Shown here: piece after piece, positions 6,713 through 14,090 of the stretch
Layout of the letters: the number at the start of each line of letters is the position of its first letter
Position numbering within the stretch: the stretch's first letter is position 1
Origin: DUPQ01 sp964563155
GTDB lineage: Bacteria > Bacillota > Clostridia > DUPQ01
Length of the DNA: 64,000 bases
Reading direction: 5' to 3'
Assembly: GCA_964563155.1 (NCBI GenBank)
Contig: CAZLVL010000013.1
Location: 1-64,000, forward strand
Program-made: the position numbers and the translations under genes
Notes under the pieces: generated by a model
The model's database searches: none
Seen by the model: only the letters and a program-made list of their open reading frames with translations
Told to the model about the DNA's origin: nothing

Positions 6713-7879
6713 ATGCCTGTCTCGAAGTACAAAACAAAGCGCGGCGCTGTCAAGTGGATGGCGTCTTTTTGGTATACGGACTGGACCGGGGCCAGGCGCA
6801 AAAAGAAAAAGGAAGGGTTCGACAAAAGGTCGGACGCGCAGGCGTTCGAGCGTGAGTTCCTCCTGAAAAATAGCCGCAGCTGCGACATGTCTTTCGCTTC
6901 CCTGGTTCAGCTCTACCGAGCCGATGCCGTGCACCGGGTCCGGGTCGGAACGCGGGGGACTCAAGATTCAATTATTGATAAATGGCTGCTGCCTTATTTC
7001 GGCGAGCTTCAGGTGAACGAAATCGACGCCGTGGCTATTCGTAATTGGCAGAACGGCGTCATGTCTGCCGTCAATCCTCGGACTGGCCGCAAGTATGCGG
7101 AAACCTACATACGCACTATCAACAGCCGCCTGTCTGCGATCTTCAATTATGCGGTTATGTTTTATAACCTGAATAAAAATCCTTGCTTGCCTGCGGGCTT
7201 CATGGGGAAGAAGAAGGCCGGGAAGATGAAGTTCTGGACGCTGGCCGAGTTCTCCGCTGCCATTCCATTGGTTACGAAGCGCGGCTTCAGCGTGGCGATC
7301 ATGCTGCTCTATTGGGGTGGCCTTCGTGTCGGGGAGTGCCTGGCTCTTACTCCGGCGGATGTTCTTTCGTCTAAAGCTGTACGAATTGAAAAAACGCACC
7401 ATCGTCGGGAAGGGGTCGATACTGCCGGTCCTCCAAAGACCGAGAACAGCTTCCGGGACGTCGCTATCCCTGGTTTCGTCTATGATGAGCTGGTGGCCTA
7501 TATCAATGCCCTTTATGATATCGGTGCCGGTGACCGGGTATTTTATTTCACTCACGGAACGCTGAACCGGGAGCTTGACCGGATTGCTGAAGCTGCCGGG
7601 GTGAAGCGTATCCGGGTTCATGATCTCCGGCACTCTCACGCTGCGCTCCTGGTTGAGCTTGGTTATTCGATTGTGGCCGTGGCCGAGCGCCTGGGCGATA
7701 CGGTGAAGGTGGCCATGGAGACCTATTCCCATTTGTACCCGGATAAAATGGGCACGCTCGTCGAGGACCTGGAGCGGCATGCAAAAGGCGAAGGCGAGCC
7801 TGTTTCTCCTTCCTCCGCTGATGATCTGTCCAGGCTAATGAATGAGCTTGAAAAAATGGAAAAAGCGCCCGAAAAATAA
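6713..7879 (+). CDS. int: Tyrosine-family phage integrase
   Basis: A 388-residue site-specific recombinase. Residues 1-50 are an arm-binding domain rich in Lys and aromatic residues, about 58-150 a SAM-like core-binding domain, and 170-350 the catalytic domain with Arg204 (GGLRVGE), a Lys near 241, His302-x2-Arg305 (HDLRHSH) and the nucleophile Tyr337 (METYSHLYPD). The position usually filled by the second His is Asp (RLGD), a frequent variant. The ATG at 6713 follows AAAGGAGG. It is the last gene of the element, next to guaA, so it probably integrates the element at the guaA 3' end. Confidence 0.93.
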   Translation: MPVSKYKTKRGAVKWMASFWYTDWTGARRKKKKEGFDKRSDAQAFEREFLLKNSRSCDMSFASLVQLYRADAVHRVRVGTRGTQDSIIDKWLLPYFGELQVNEIDAVAIRNWQNGVMSAVNPRTGRKYAETYIRTINSRLSAIFNYAVMFYNLNKNPCLPAGFMGKKKAGKMKFWTLAEFSAAIPLVTKRGFSVAIMLLYWGGLRVGECLALTPADVLSSKAVRIEKTHHRREGVDTAGPPKTENSFRDVAIPGFVYDELVAYINALYDIGAGDRVFYFTHGTLNRELDRIAEAAGVKRIRVHDLRHSHAALLVELGYSIVAVAERLGDTVKVAMETYSHLYPDKMGTLVEDLERHAKGEGEPVSPSSADDLSRLMNELEKMEKAPEK

Positions 7880-7883
7880 TAAT

Positions 7884-7904
7884 CGGTACGCTTCCGGTAC
7901 GCTT
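7884..7904. repeat. Tandem 10-bp repeat beside the attachment site
   Basis: CGGTACGCTT occurs at 7884-7893 and 7895-7904, five bases after the integrase stop and about 60 bases from the guaA stop. Short direct repeats flanking att cores are typical arm-type integrase or excisionase binding sites, so this is my preferred reading. Confidence 0.5.
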
Positions 7905-7915
7905 TTATAAAAAAG

Positions 7916-7955
7916 AAAGCCACAAACCCGCATAATCACTGGGTTTGTGGCTTTT
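7916..7955. terminator. Bidirectional terminator between int and guaA
   Basis: A perfect 14-bp stem (7916-7929 with 7941-7954) and an 11-base loop. Leftward, for guaA, it is followed by a TTTCTTTTTT-like run. Rightward, for int, it is followed by TTTTATC. It lies between two converging genes and should end both transcripts. Whether it came with the phage or belonged to guaA depends on the exact crossover point. Confidence 0.85.
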
Positions 7956-7961
7956 ATCTCG

Positions 7962-7990
7962 TTACTCCCACTCAATAGTTCCAGGAGGCT
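7962..7990. other. Probable attachment site at the guaA 3' end
   Basis: The last codons of guaA (plus strand TTACTCCCACTCAATAGTTC) match the conserved 3' end used as attB by many integrases. The gene reads through to its normal PPGTIEWE ending, so the element would restore it on insertion. The identity core cannot be delimited without the other junction. Confidence 0.6.
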
Positions 7991-8897
7991 TATTGGTAAT
8001 GTCGTAAACTATTCTAGTGATACCTTCAACTTCACTGGTTATTCTTTGAGAGATTTTAGATAAAACTTCATGAGGTATATGCATATAGCTTGCATTCATA
8101 AAATCCACAGTCTCAACAGCTCTTAAGGCTAGTACATAACCATAGGACCTTTTGCCCTTGTAGGCTCCTACTGTTCTAGTATTTGTTAAGGCTGCAAAAT
8201 ATTGATCAGGCTTCTTTGGTAGTTTCCCTATTTCTTCTCTTAAGATAAAGTCAGCTTCTTTAAGCATATTTAATCTTTCTTGGGTAATTTCTCCAATAAT
8301 CCTAATAGCTAAACCAGGGCCTGGGAAGGGTTGTCTTTGGGTAATATAATCAGGAAGACCTAACAATTTGCCAACTTCTCTAACTTGGTCTTTGTACAGA
8401 CTTCTTAAGGGTTCTACAAGGCCTACAAAGTCCATAGTCTCAGGTAGTCCCCCTACATTATGGTGACTTTTTATAGTAGAGTTTTTATCCTTACCCGACT
8501 CTATAACATCTGGCAAAATTGTGCCTTGAGCTAGAAAACCAATCTTTCCTAGCTTTCTTGCCTCTTCATCAAAGACCTCAATGAATTCATTCCCTATAAT
8601 CTTTCTCTTTTGTTCTGGGTCTGTAACTCCTTTTAGTTTATCTAAAAATCTTTTGGAAGCATCAACGGCTATTAGCTTTAGGTCTCTATTTGAAAAGGTC
8701 TCAACAACCTCTTGGGTTTCATTTTTTCTCATAAAGCCATGGTCAACATAGATACAAACCAATTGACCTGGTATTGCTTTAGATATTAAGGCAGCACAAA
8801 CAGCTGAGTCCACTCCACCAGAAAGACCTAAGAGGACTTGTTTATCTCCAACTTGCTCTTTTATTTCTTTTATTTGATTTACTATAAATTTTTCCAT
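7962..8897 (-). CDS. guaA: GMP synthetase ATP-pyrophosphatase subunit without glutaminase domain
   Basis: The start at 8897 (MEKFIVNQI) is chosen for the AAGGAGAG site seven bases upstream. The 311-residue protein contains the N-type ATP-pyrophosphatase loop (LGLSGGVDSAV, residues about 22-32) and the complete C-terminal dimerisation domain ending in PPGTIEWE. It amidates XMP to GMP. Usual bacterial GuaA is about 510-525 residues because an N-terminal class I glutaminase domain comes first; here it is absent, and upstream lies an unrelated GH3 gene. The enzyme is therefore of the two-subunit type (archaeal GuaAb-like) or uses free ammonia. The missing part is N-terminal, away from the prophage, so the insertion is not the cause. 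Confidence 0.88.
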   Translation of the reverse strand: MEKFIVNQIKEIKEQVGDKQVLLGLSGGVDSAVCAALISKAIPGQLVCIYVDHGFMRKNETQEVVETFSNRDLKLIAVDASKRFLDKLKGVTDPEQKRKIIGNEFIEVFDEEARKLGKIGFLAQGTILPDVIESGKDKNSTIKSHHNVGGLPETMDFVGLVEPLRSLYKDQVREVGKLLGLPDYITQRQPFPGPGLAIRIIGEITQERLNMLKEADFILREEIGKLPKKPDQYFAALTNTRTVGAYKGKRSYGYVLALRAVETVDFMNASYMHIPHEVLSKISQRITSEVEGITRIVYDITNKPPGTIEWE

Positions 8898-8902
8898 AAC
8901 AA

Positions 8903-8950
8903 AACTCTCCTTGTGCATATATTATACAGCAATTGAACAAAAGGAGAGTT
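8903..8950 (-). promoter_or_regulatory. Inverted repeat enclosing the guaA Shine-Dalgarno
   Basis: AACTCTCCTT at 8903-8912 and AAGGAGAGTT at 8941-8950 are perfect 10-bp complements separated by 28 bases. Read on the guaA strand, the second arm is the ribosome-binding site of guaA, so a transcript entering from the GH3 gene could fold to hide it. The loop contains TATAAT, so a local promoter would give mRNA without the first arm. A DNA operator is the other possibility. Confidence 0.5.
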
Positions 8951-8963
8951 ATTTTTCTTATCC

Positions 8964-11399
8964 CTATTTCTTTAAAAGTCCTGACAAGCCCTTGAAAAAC
9001 TCACCATTTAACATGGTAACCAGAGCTTCTACCTTGCTATGAGGTATCATAGCGGTCATAAGGCTAAGAGACCTTAAGGGCATATGATAAACCATTTTAT
9101 CTAACATTAGGCCTATACCATCTTCACCTTCAGTCATACTTTTAGCTTGCTTGTTAACCTGCTTCATGGCAATAGCCACCATTATTTTACCCAATTTTGA
9201 AGATTGGATATCCTGAATTGTAGAATTAACAGTAAAGGGACGAAGTCTAGGCTCTTGTGGAATTTCTCTTCCATAAAGAGCGCTAAAGTGGTCTTGGGGG
9301 AAATTTCCATCTGCAGGAAGTTTGTAGTATGAAGGGGCCTTGTGTCTAAGGTCCAAAATGGGAACTTGTTTTTCATTTTCAATGGATATTTCTTGAGATA
9401 AACGAATATCTTGAGATGAAGCAGCTACAAGTATTTCATAGCTTCCACTTTCTACATACCAATCATTAATTCTAGTATTGAAATATGAAAAGGCCCTAGG
9501 GTCTAGCTCAAGACTTACGGTCTTTTTCTCCTTGGCATCTAGGTCAACCTTAACAAAGTCTCTTAATTCTTTTATAGGTCTAAAGACTGGACCTTGAGGA
9601 TTTTTAACATAGATCTGTACAACTTCCTTTGCTTTTATATCTGATGTATTTTCAATATCAAAACTTATAGATAAATTTTCATCTGCCTTTATGGATTTCT
9701 TGTTCAACTTTAAATTGGAATACTTAAAGTTTGCATAGGATAAACCAAAGCCAAAGGGAAAGGCTACTGGTTTTTCTGCCTTATCATAGTATCTATAGCC
9801 TACATAAATTGCTTCTCTGTATTGAACAATCTTTTTTTCTCCAGCAAAGTTGTGATAACTTGGATTATCTTCTAAGGCTAGAGGAAAAGTCTCAGCTAAT
9901 TTACCAGATGGACTATGGTCTCCAAAGACCAAATCATATATGGCTCCCCCATTGTTTTGTCCTGTTAAATACATTAATAGAACTCCTTTAACAGAATCTA
10001 ACCAAGGCATTAATACAGCACCACCACAATACAAGACAACCACAGTATTGGGATTTACAGCTGTTACGCTTTCAATAAGGGTGTTGTGGACTTTTGGAAG
10101 GTCCATGTGTTCTCTGTCAAAACCCTCTGATTCATAGGCATCAGGTAAGCCTACTAGCAGTAGAACCTTTTTTGCATTTTTAGCAGTTTCTACAGCCTGG
10201 TCAATAAGGGCTTGGTCTAGAGTATCTTCTTTTAAGCTATAGCCTTTGGCATAGGAATAGTTAATACCTTTTTCCTTAAATTCATCTAATACTGTAGTAA
10301 GTTTATGGGGTACAACATGGGAGCTTCCAGCCCCTTGATAACGAGGCTTTTCAGCAAATTCTCCAATAACTGCTATATCATCCTTTTTATCAAAGGGTAA
10401 TATATTATCATTTTTCAAAAGCACAGCACTTTCTCTGGCTATTCTTCTAGCTAGGTCGTTGTGCTTATCTACATCATAAGTATAGTCTTCCTTTCTAGCA
10501 TCAGCACCTGCTAAAACTAGGGCTAAAATTCTGGTAGCACTGGCATCTAGGGTTTCTTTTGTCAAAATCCTACTGTTTACAGCATGTTCTATGGATTCAT
10601 CCCACTCATCACCAGCATAGGGCATTTGTAAGTCTAATCCAGCCTCTAGACCTCTAACTCTTCTGTTTACAGCACCCCAGTCAGAAACTACAAAGCCCTT
10701 AAAGCCCCATTCATCTCTTAGAACATCTGTTAAGAAGGTCTTGTTTTCTGAACCAAATTCCCCATTAATCTTGTTATATGAACACATTACAGTCCAAGGT
10801 TGAGTATTTTTAACAACATCTTCAAAAGCAGCTAGGTAAATCTCTCTTAAGGTTCTTTGGTCAACTAGAGAATCCGAGACCATCCTTAGGGTCTCTTGAT
10901 TGTTAGCTAGATAGTGTTTAAGGGAGGTACCAACATTCTTACTTTGAACACCTTGAACAAAGGACTGGGCTAGACTAGAGGTTAATTTAGGGTCCTCAGA
11001 GAAATATTCAAAATTTCTTCCACACAAAGGTGACCTCTTTATATTCACTCCAGGGCCTAGTAAAAGGGAAAGACCTTGGCCTAAACACTCTTCACCTAGT
11101 GCTTGACCTTCTTCAAAAATCAAATCTCTATCAAAGGAGCAAGCTGTGGCACAAGCTGGTGGAAAACAGGTAGCAGGATAGGATTCATTTATTCCTAAAT
11201 GGTCTGCATCTTCTTTTTGTTTTCTTAAGCCATGAGGGCCATCTGACATCATTACAACAGGGACATCAGGTCTTCCTATGTCTTTTGTATACCAAAAACC
11301 AAAGCCTGAACAAAGTGAGGCTTTTTCCTTTACACTTAAACTATCAATTATCTCTTTTGCTTTTTTGTAATACTTTTCGTCAATAGCATAATTTTTCAT
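8964..11399 (-). CDS. Glycoside hydrolase family 3 beta-glucosidase-type enzyme
   Basis: The 811-residue protein has the GH3 N-terminal barrel (about 1-300) with the nucleophile Asp240 in GFVVSDWGAVN, the KHYLANNQE motif at 161, a GH3 C-terminal domain (about 330-540) and a fibronectin-III-like domain (about 560-640). It hydrolyses terminal beta-linked sugars. An extra C-terminal ~130 residues (helical, from about 680) is not part of the common core. No signal peptide is present, so it acts on imported oligosaccharides in the cytoplasm. It has its own promoter at 11479-11507 and AAAGGAG before the ATG. guaA follows on the same strand. Confidence 0.9.
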   Translation of the reverse strand: MKNYAIDEKYYKKAKEIIDSLSVKEKASLCSGFGFWYTKDIGRPDVPVVMMSDGPHGLRKQKEDADHLGINESYPATCFPPACATACSFDRDLIFEEGQALGEECLGQGLSLLLGPGVNIKRSPLCGRNFEYFSEDPKLTSSLAQSFVQGVQSKNVGTSLKHYLANNQETLRMVSDSLVDQRTLREIYLAAFEDVVKNTQPWTVMCSYNKINGEFGSENKTFLTDVLRDEWGFKGFVVSDWGAVNRRVRGLEAGLDLQMPYAGDEWDESIEHAVNSRILTKETLDASATRILALVLAGADARKEDYTYDVDKHNDLARRIARESAVLLKNDNILPFDKKDDIAVIGEFAEKPRYQGAGSSHVVPHKLTTVLDEFKEKGINYSYAKGYSLKEDTLDQALIDQAVETAKNAKKVLLLVGLPDAYESEGFDREHMDLPKVHNTLIESVTAVNPNTVVVLYCGGAVLMPWLDSVKGVLLMYLTGQNNGGAIYDLVFGDHSPSGKLAETFPLALEDNPSYHNFAGEKKIVQYREAIYVGYRYYDKAEKPVAFPFGFGLSYANFKYSNLKLNKKSIKADENLSISFDIENTSDIKAKEVVQIYVKNPQGPVFRPIKELRDFVKVDLDAKEKKTVSLELDPRAFSYFNTRINDWYVESGSYEILVAASSQDIRLSQEISIENEKQVPILDLRHKAPSYYKLPADGNFPQDHFSALYGREIPQEPRLRPFTVNSTIQDIQSSKLGKIMVAIAMKQVNKQAKSMTEGEDGIGLMLDKMVYHMPLRSLSLMTAMIPHSKVEALVTMLNGEFFKGLSGLLKK

Positions 11400-11447
11400 A
11401 ATAAGGCTCCTTTATTATAGTAAATATATAAAACACATTTGTGAATT

Positions 11448-11494
11448 TATGCTAAAAAGTGAACGAAATCGCAGATAAAGCATATGCTAAAAAG
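11448..11494. repeat. Direct repeat TATGCTAAAAAG in the GH3 promoter
   Basis: TATGCTAAAAAG occurs at 11448-11459 and 11483-11494, 35 bases apart. The second copy overlaps the -10 hexamer of the GH3 promoter and the first lies just after the expected transcription start. A regulator recognising this word would be well placed to control the gene. Confidence 0.4.
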
Positions 11495-11507
11495 GCTAAA
11501 ATGTCAA
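11479..11507 (-). promoter_or_regulatory. Sigma-A promoter of the GH3 gene
   Basis: TTGACA (11507-11502) and TATGCT (11484-11479) are separated by 17 bases on the minus strand, 80 bases before the ATG at 11399. Confidence 0.7.
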
Positions 11508-11530
11508 TTGAGACCCCTATAAAAAGACAT

Positions 11531-11557
11531 CAAAAAACCGCTTGTATAAGCGGTCTT
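11531..11557 (-). terminator. Terminator of the small membrane-protein gene
   Basis: CCGCTT and AAGCGG (11538-11543, 11548-11553) form a 6-bp GC stem with a four-base loop, followed on the minus strand by TTTTTTG, about 25 bases after the stop at 11578. Confidence 0.85.
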
Positions 11558-11577
11558 TTAATATATTTAAAATAATA

Positions 11578-11862
11578 CTATTCTTTTTCAGTTTCGTGCT
11601 CAACTTGTTCAAAATATTCATTAAAGAAAGCTTCTCTTTCTCTTTCTTGTTCTTTATTAGCTAGATAGAAGAGTGTAAAGGCTGGAATAAGGAAAGCTGC
11701 TCCGACTACAAACCATACCCACATTTGCCATCTTGCCATATATTTCTCAGTCATATATACAAGTCTCATGAAAATCTGAAAACTAGTTGTTCCAAAACCT
11801 ATCGCAAACAGTGCAATAGCGACCTTCATTAGTCGTGAGCTTTTGCTCTTTTTGTCACCCAT
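11578..11862 (-). CDS. Small two-TM membrane protein, unknown
   Basis: The start at 11862 (MGDKKSKSS) is supported by AGGAGG eight bases upstream; a longer frame to 11919 would begin inside the promoter region. The 94-residue protein has hydrophobic segments at about 11-30 and 43-64, a short extracellular-type loop between them, and a Glu/Gln-rich cytoplasmic tail that ends in His-Glu-Thr-Glu-Lys-Glu. I do not recognise the family. It is monocistronic, with a strong promoter and a strong terminator of its own, so it is probably expressed steadily. Confidence 0.75.
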   Translation of the reverse strand: MGDKKSKSSRLMKVAIALFAIGFGTTSFQIFMRLVYMTEKYMARWQMWVWFVVGAAFLIPAFTLFYLANKEQEREREAFFNEYFEQVEHETEKE

Positions 11863-11909
11863 TAAAAAGTACCTCCTGAATGTTTTACCAACATATATTA
11901 TACCATGAA

Positions 11910-11938
11910 AGTATACCATTTAGGTTTTTTCTTGTCAA
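11910..11938 (-). promoter_or_regulatory. Strong sigma-A promoter of the small membrane protein
   Basis: TTGACA (11938-11933), 17 bases, TATACT (11915-11910) on the minus strand, followed by AGGAGG and the ATG at 11862. A GGTATA direct repeat covers the -10 and start region. Confidence 0.8.
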
Positions 11939-12023
11939 ACAAAAGTGGCCTTTAAATAATATTTGTTTATCTTGCATAATTAAATATATAAAAACTATTT
12001 AAAATTCTAAATACAAGATAAGC

Positions 12024-13481
12024 CTAGAACTTTTGCAGATAAGTTTTAATATCTTTTACACTTAAAATGTCAAAATGGAACAAGGAGGCCGCTAAAGCTC
12101 CTTGTGCTTTTGTCATGGTAAAGACCTTTAAATAGTCTTGTAAACTACCTGCTCCCCCAGAGGCTATTACCGGGATATTGACAGCTTTTGAAGCTTGCTT
12201 TGTTATTTCTAAATCATAGCCATTTTTAGTTCCATCTCCATCCATGGAGGTTAAAAGAATTTCCCCAGCTCCAAGGCTCTCACAAGTTTTTATCCATGAA
12301 AGTGCCTCTAAATCCGTTTTCTTCTGTCCTCCTTGGGTGTATACATAGTATTTGCCAGATTCTTCTTTTTTAACATCCACCGCTAAAACAATCTTATCTT
12401 TTCCAAAAGTTTCACTAGCAGCCCTTATGAGTTCAGGATTATTTATAGCTCCACTACCTATAGAAACCTTGGATACCCCAATATTAAGCAGCCTTTCAAT
12501 ATAGTCTAAACTGTCTACACCGCCTCCAACTGTCAAAGGAGTTGATATGCTTTTTACAATAGCTTCTATTAAGGATAAGGTTTCTTCTCTTTTTTCAGAT
12601 TTGGCAGAAATATCTAGAAAGTATAGTTCATCAGCCCCTTGTTTATCATACTTTTTAGCCATTTCCAAAGGGTCTCCCGCTTCAACAATGTTTTCAAAGT
12701 TGACCCCTTTTACCACCTTCATATCCTTTATATCCATACACACAATTATTCTTCTTGCTTTATCTTTATGCTCAAACTCTTTAAACAAAGCCTTTAAATC
12801 AATTTTATCTTCATATATGGCTTTACCACTTATGACAGCATAGGCTTTAAGATTATTTACAGCCCTAATATCATCTATATCCTTAATACCACCAGAGGCT
12901 ACAACATCTAAGCCACTTTCTTCAATCATCTTTTTTAGGGCCTTTAGATTGGGACCTTCCAAGGTTCCATCTTTAGATATATCTGTATAAACAATAGACT
13001 TTACTCCTAAGCTTTTCATAAAAAGAGTAGTTTCAAGGGCATCTTTATCTGTTGTATCTGTCCAGCCTTCAACAGACACCTTATCATTTAAGGCATCTAT
13101 GCCAACAACTATTTTGTCTCCATATTTTTTTACAGCTTCTTTAACCAAGGTGGGATTTTTAATAGCAGCAGTTCCTAAAATTATTCTATCTACACCTGCA
13201 GCTACTAACTCGTCAATCCTTTCAAGGCTACGAATGCCTCCACCAGTTTGTACCAGAAGTCCGCTTTTTTCACATATTGATTTTATAATCTCAAGGTTTT
13301 CAGAATTACCACTTTTAGCCCCATCTAAATCCACTACATGAATATGGCTAGCTCCCGCTTTTTTAAAAGATATGGCTACCTCCAAGGGATCTTCAAAGTA
13401 TTGGGTAACCTTGTCATAATCTCCCTTGTATAATCTGACACACTTTCCTTTTAAAATATCAATTGCAGGATATATTATCAT
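12024..13481 (-). CDS. hisAF: HisA-HisF fusion: ProFAR isomerase plus imidazole glycerol phosphate synthase cyclase
   Basis: One uninterrupted 485-residue frame holds two half-barrel-repeat TIM barrels. Residues 1-238 are HisA (PAID with Asp8, VGIDA with Asp129), which isomerises ProFAR to PRFAR. Residues 241-485 are HisF (Asp250 in VCMDIK, Asp369 in LAVDVKK), which cyclises PRFAR with ammonia. The spacing of the two HisF aspartates equals that in Thermotoga HisF, and the equivalents of its ammonia-gate residues are kept (Arg244, Glu285, Lys338, Glu407). The two are normally separate proteins, and HisF normally pairs with the glutaminase HisH, whose gene is absent from this operon. Last gene of the operon; GAGG precedes the ATG. 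Confidence 0.93.
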   Translation of the reverse strand: MIIYPAIDILKGKCVRLYKGDYDKVTQYFEDPLEVAISFKKAGASHIHVVDLDGAKSGNSENLEIIKSICEKSGLLVQTGGGIRSLERIDELVAAGVDRIILGTAAIKNPTLVKEAVKKYGDKIVVGIDALNDKVSVEGWTDTTDKDALETTLFMKSLGVKSIVYTDISKDGTLEGPNLKALKKMIEESGLDVVASGGIKDIDDIRAVNNLKAYAVISGKAIYEDKIDLKALFKEFEHKDKARRIIVCMDIKDMKVVKGVNFENIVEAGDPLEMAKKYDKQGADELYFLDISAKSEKREETLSLIEAIVKSISTPLTVGGGVDSLDYIERLLNIGVSKVSIGSGAINNPELIRAASETFGKDKIVLAVDVKKEESGKYYVYTQGGQKKTDLEALSWIKTCESLGAGEILLTSMDGDGTKNGYDLEITKQASKAVNIPVIASGGAGSLQDYLKVFTMTKAQGALAASLFHFDILSVKDIKTYLQKF

Positions 13482-13505
13482 TTTAACCTCTATCTCTTCT
13501 ATCTT

Positions 13506-14090
13506 CTATATTATCCCTTTAGTAGAAGGAATCCCCTCTTCTTTTTGGTCAATGCTTACAGCTTCTCTTAAACTTCTTGCTAGGGCTTTAAAGATACTTT
13601 CTGCTACATGGTGACGATTTGAGCCATAGCGAACATTTATATGAATGTTTGCCCCCAGCCCATTGGCTAGAGCAAAAACAAACTCCTCTATATCTTCAAA
13701 AGCCATTTGACCTAACATCCCATAATCTATATGACAGTTATAGACAGCATAAGCCCTTCCCCCTAAATCTACACTAACCTCTGTTAGGGCTTCATCCATG
13801 GGAATAGAAGCAAAGCCAAATCTTTTAATACCTTTTTTATCTCCTAAGGCCTCTTTCATGGCTTGACCTAGAACAATACCTGTATCTTCTATAGTGTGGT
13901 GGCTGTCTACATGTAAGTCTCCATCTACTTTAAGGTCTAGGGCCATCAAAGAATGTCTAGAAAAGGATTCTAGCATGTGGTCAAAAAACCCTATCTTAGT
14001 AGAAATAGAGCTCTTTCCTTTTCCATCTAGGTTAATCTTTAAAGAAATATCTGTTTCCTTGGTTTTTCTTTTAAGTTCTGCTTTTCTCAT
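13506..14090 (-). CDS. hisB: Imidazoleglycerol-phosphate dehydratase
   Basis: A 194-residue monofunctional HisB. The metal-binding motifs HSLMALDLKVDGDLHVDSHHTIED (in part) and a C-terminal NRHHVAES and KALARSL are present, the two HxxxH/HHxxE pairs that bind the Mn pair. It dehydrates imidazole glycerol phosphate to imidazole acetol phosphate. Its ATG overlaps the hisC stop by four bases (ATGA), with AAAGGAG upstream. No HAD-type histidinol phosphatase domain is fused, so that step is encoded elsewhere. Confidence 0.95.
   Translation of the reverse strand: MRKAELKRKTKETDISLKINLDGKGKSSISTKIGFFDHMLESFSRHSLMALDLKVDGDLHVDSHHTIEDTGIVLGQAMKEALGDKKGIKRFGFASIPMDEALTEVSVDLGGRAYAVYNCHIDYGMLGQMAFEDIEEFVFALANGLGANIHINVRYGSNRHHVAESIFKALARSLREAVSIDQKEEGIPSTKGII

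Larger units (their letters stand above)
1..7961. mobile_element. Prophage-like element, right end, integrated at guaA 3' end
   Basis: The segment is clearly richer in G+C than everything after 7,962 and contains a phage gene set: RecT start, SMC-like ATPase, DUF6011-type protein, excisionase-like HTH, Cro and CI-like regulators with repeated operators, and a tyrosine integrase at the very edge. The integrase stop lies 82 bases from the guaA stop. The guaA 3' end is an established integration site for phages and islands. The left boundary and second attachment site are outside the window. The early-gene layout favours a temperate siphovirus-type prophage, but no structural gene is visible, so an integrative element is not excluded. 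Confidence 0.88.

Noticed and set aside
7962..8897. guaA truncated by prophage insertion
   Set aside because: The prophage side is the 3' end, which is complete (PPGTIEWE then stop). The missing glutaminase would be at the 5' end, 900 bases away from the junction.
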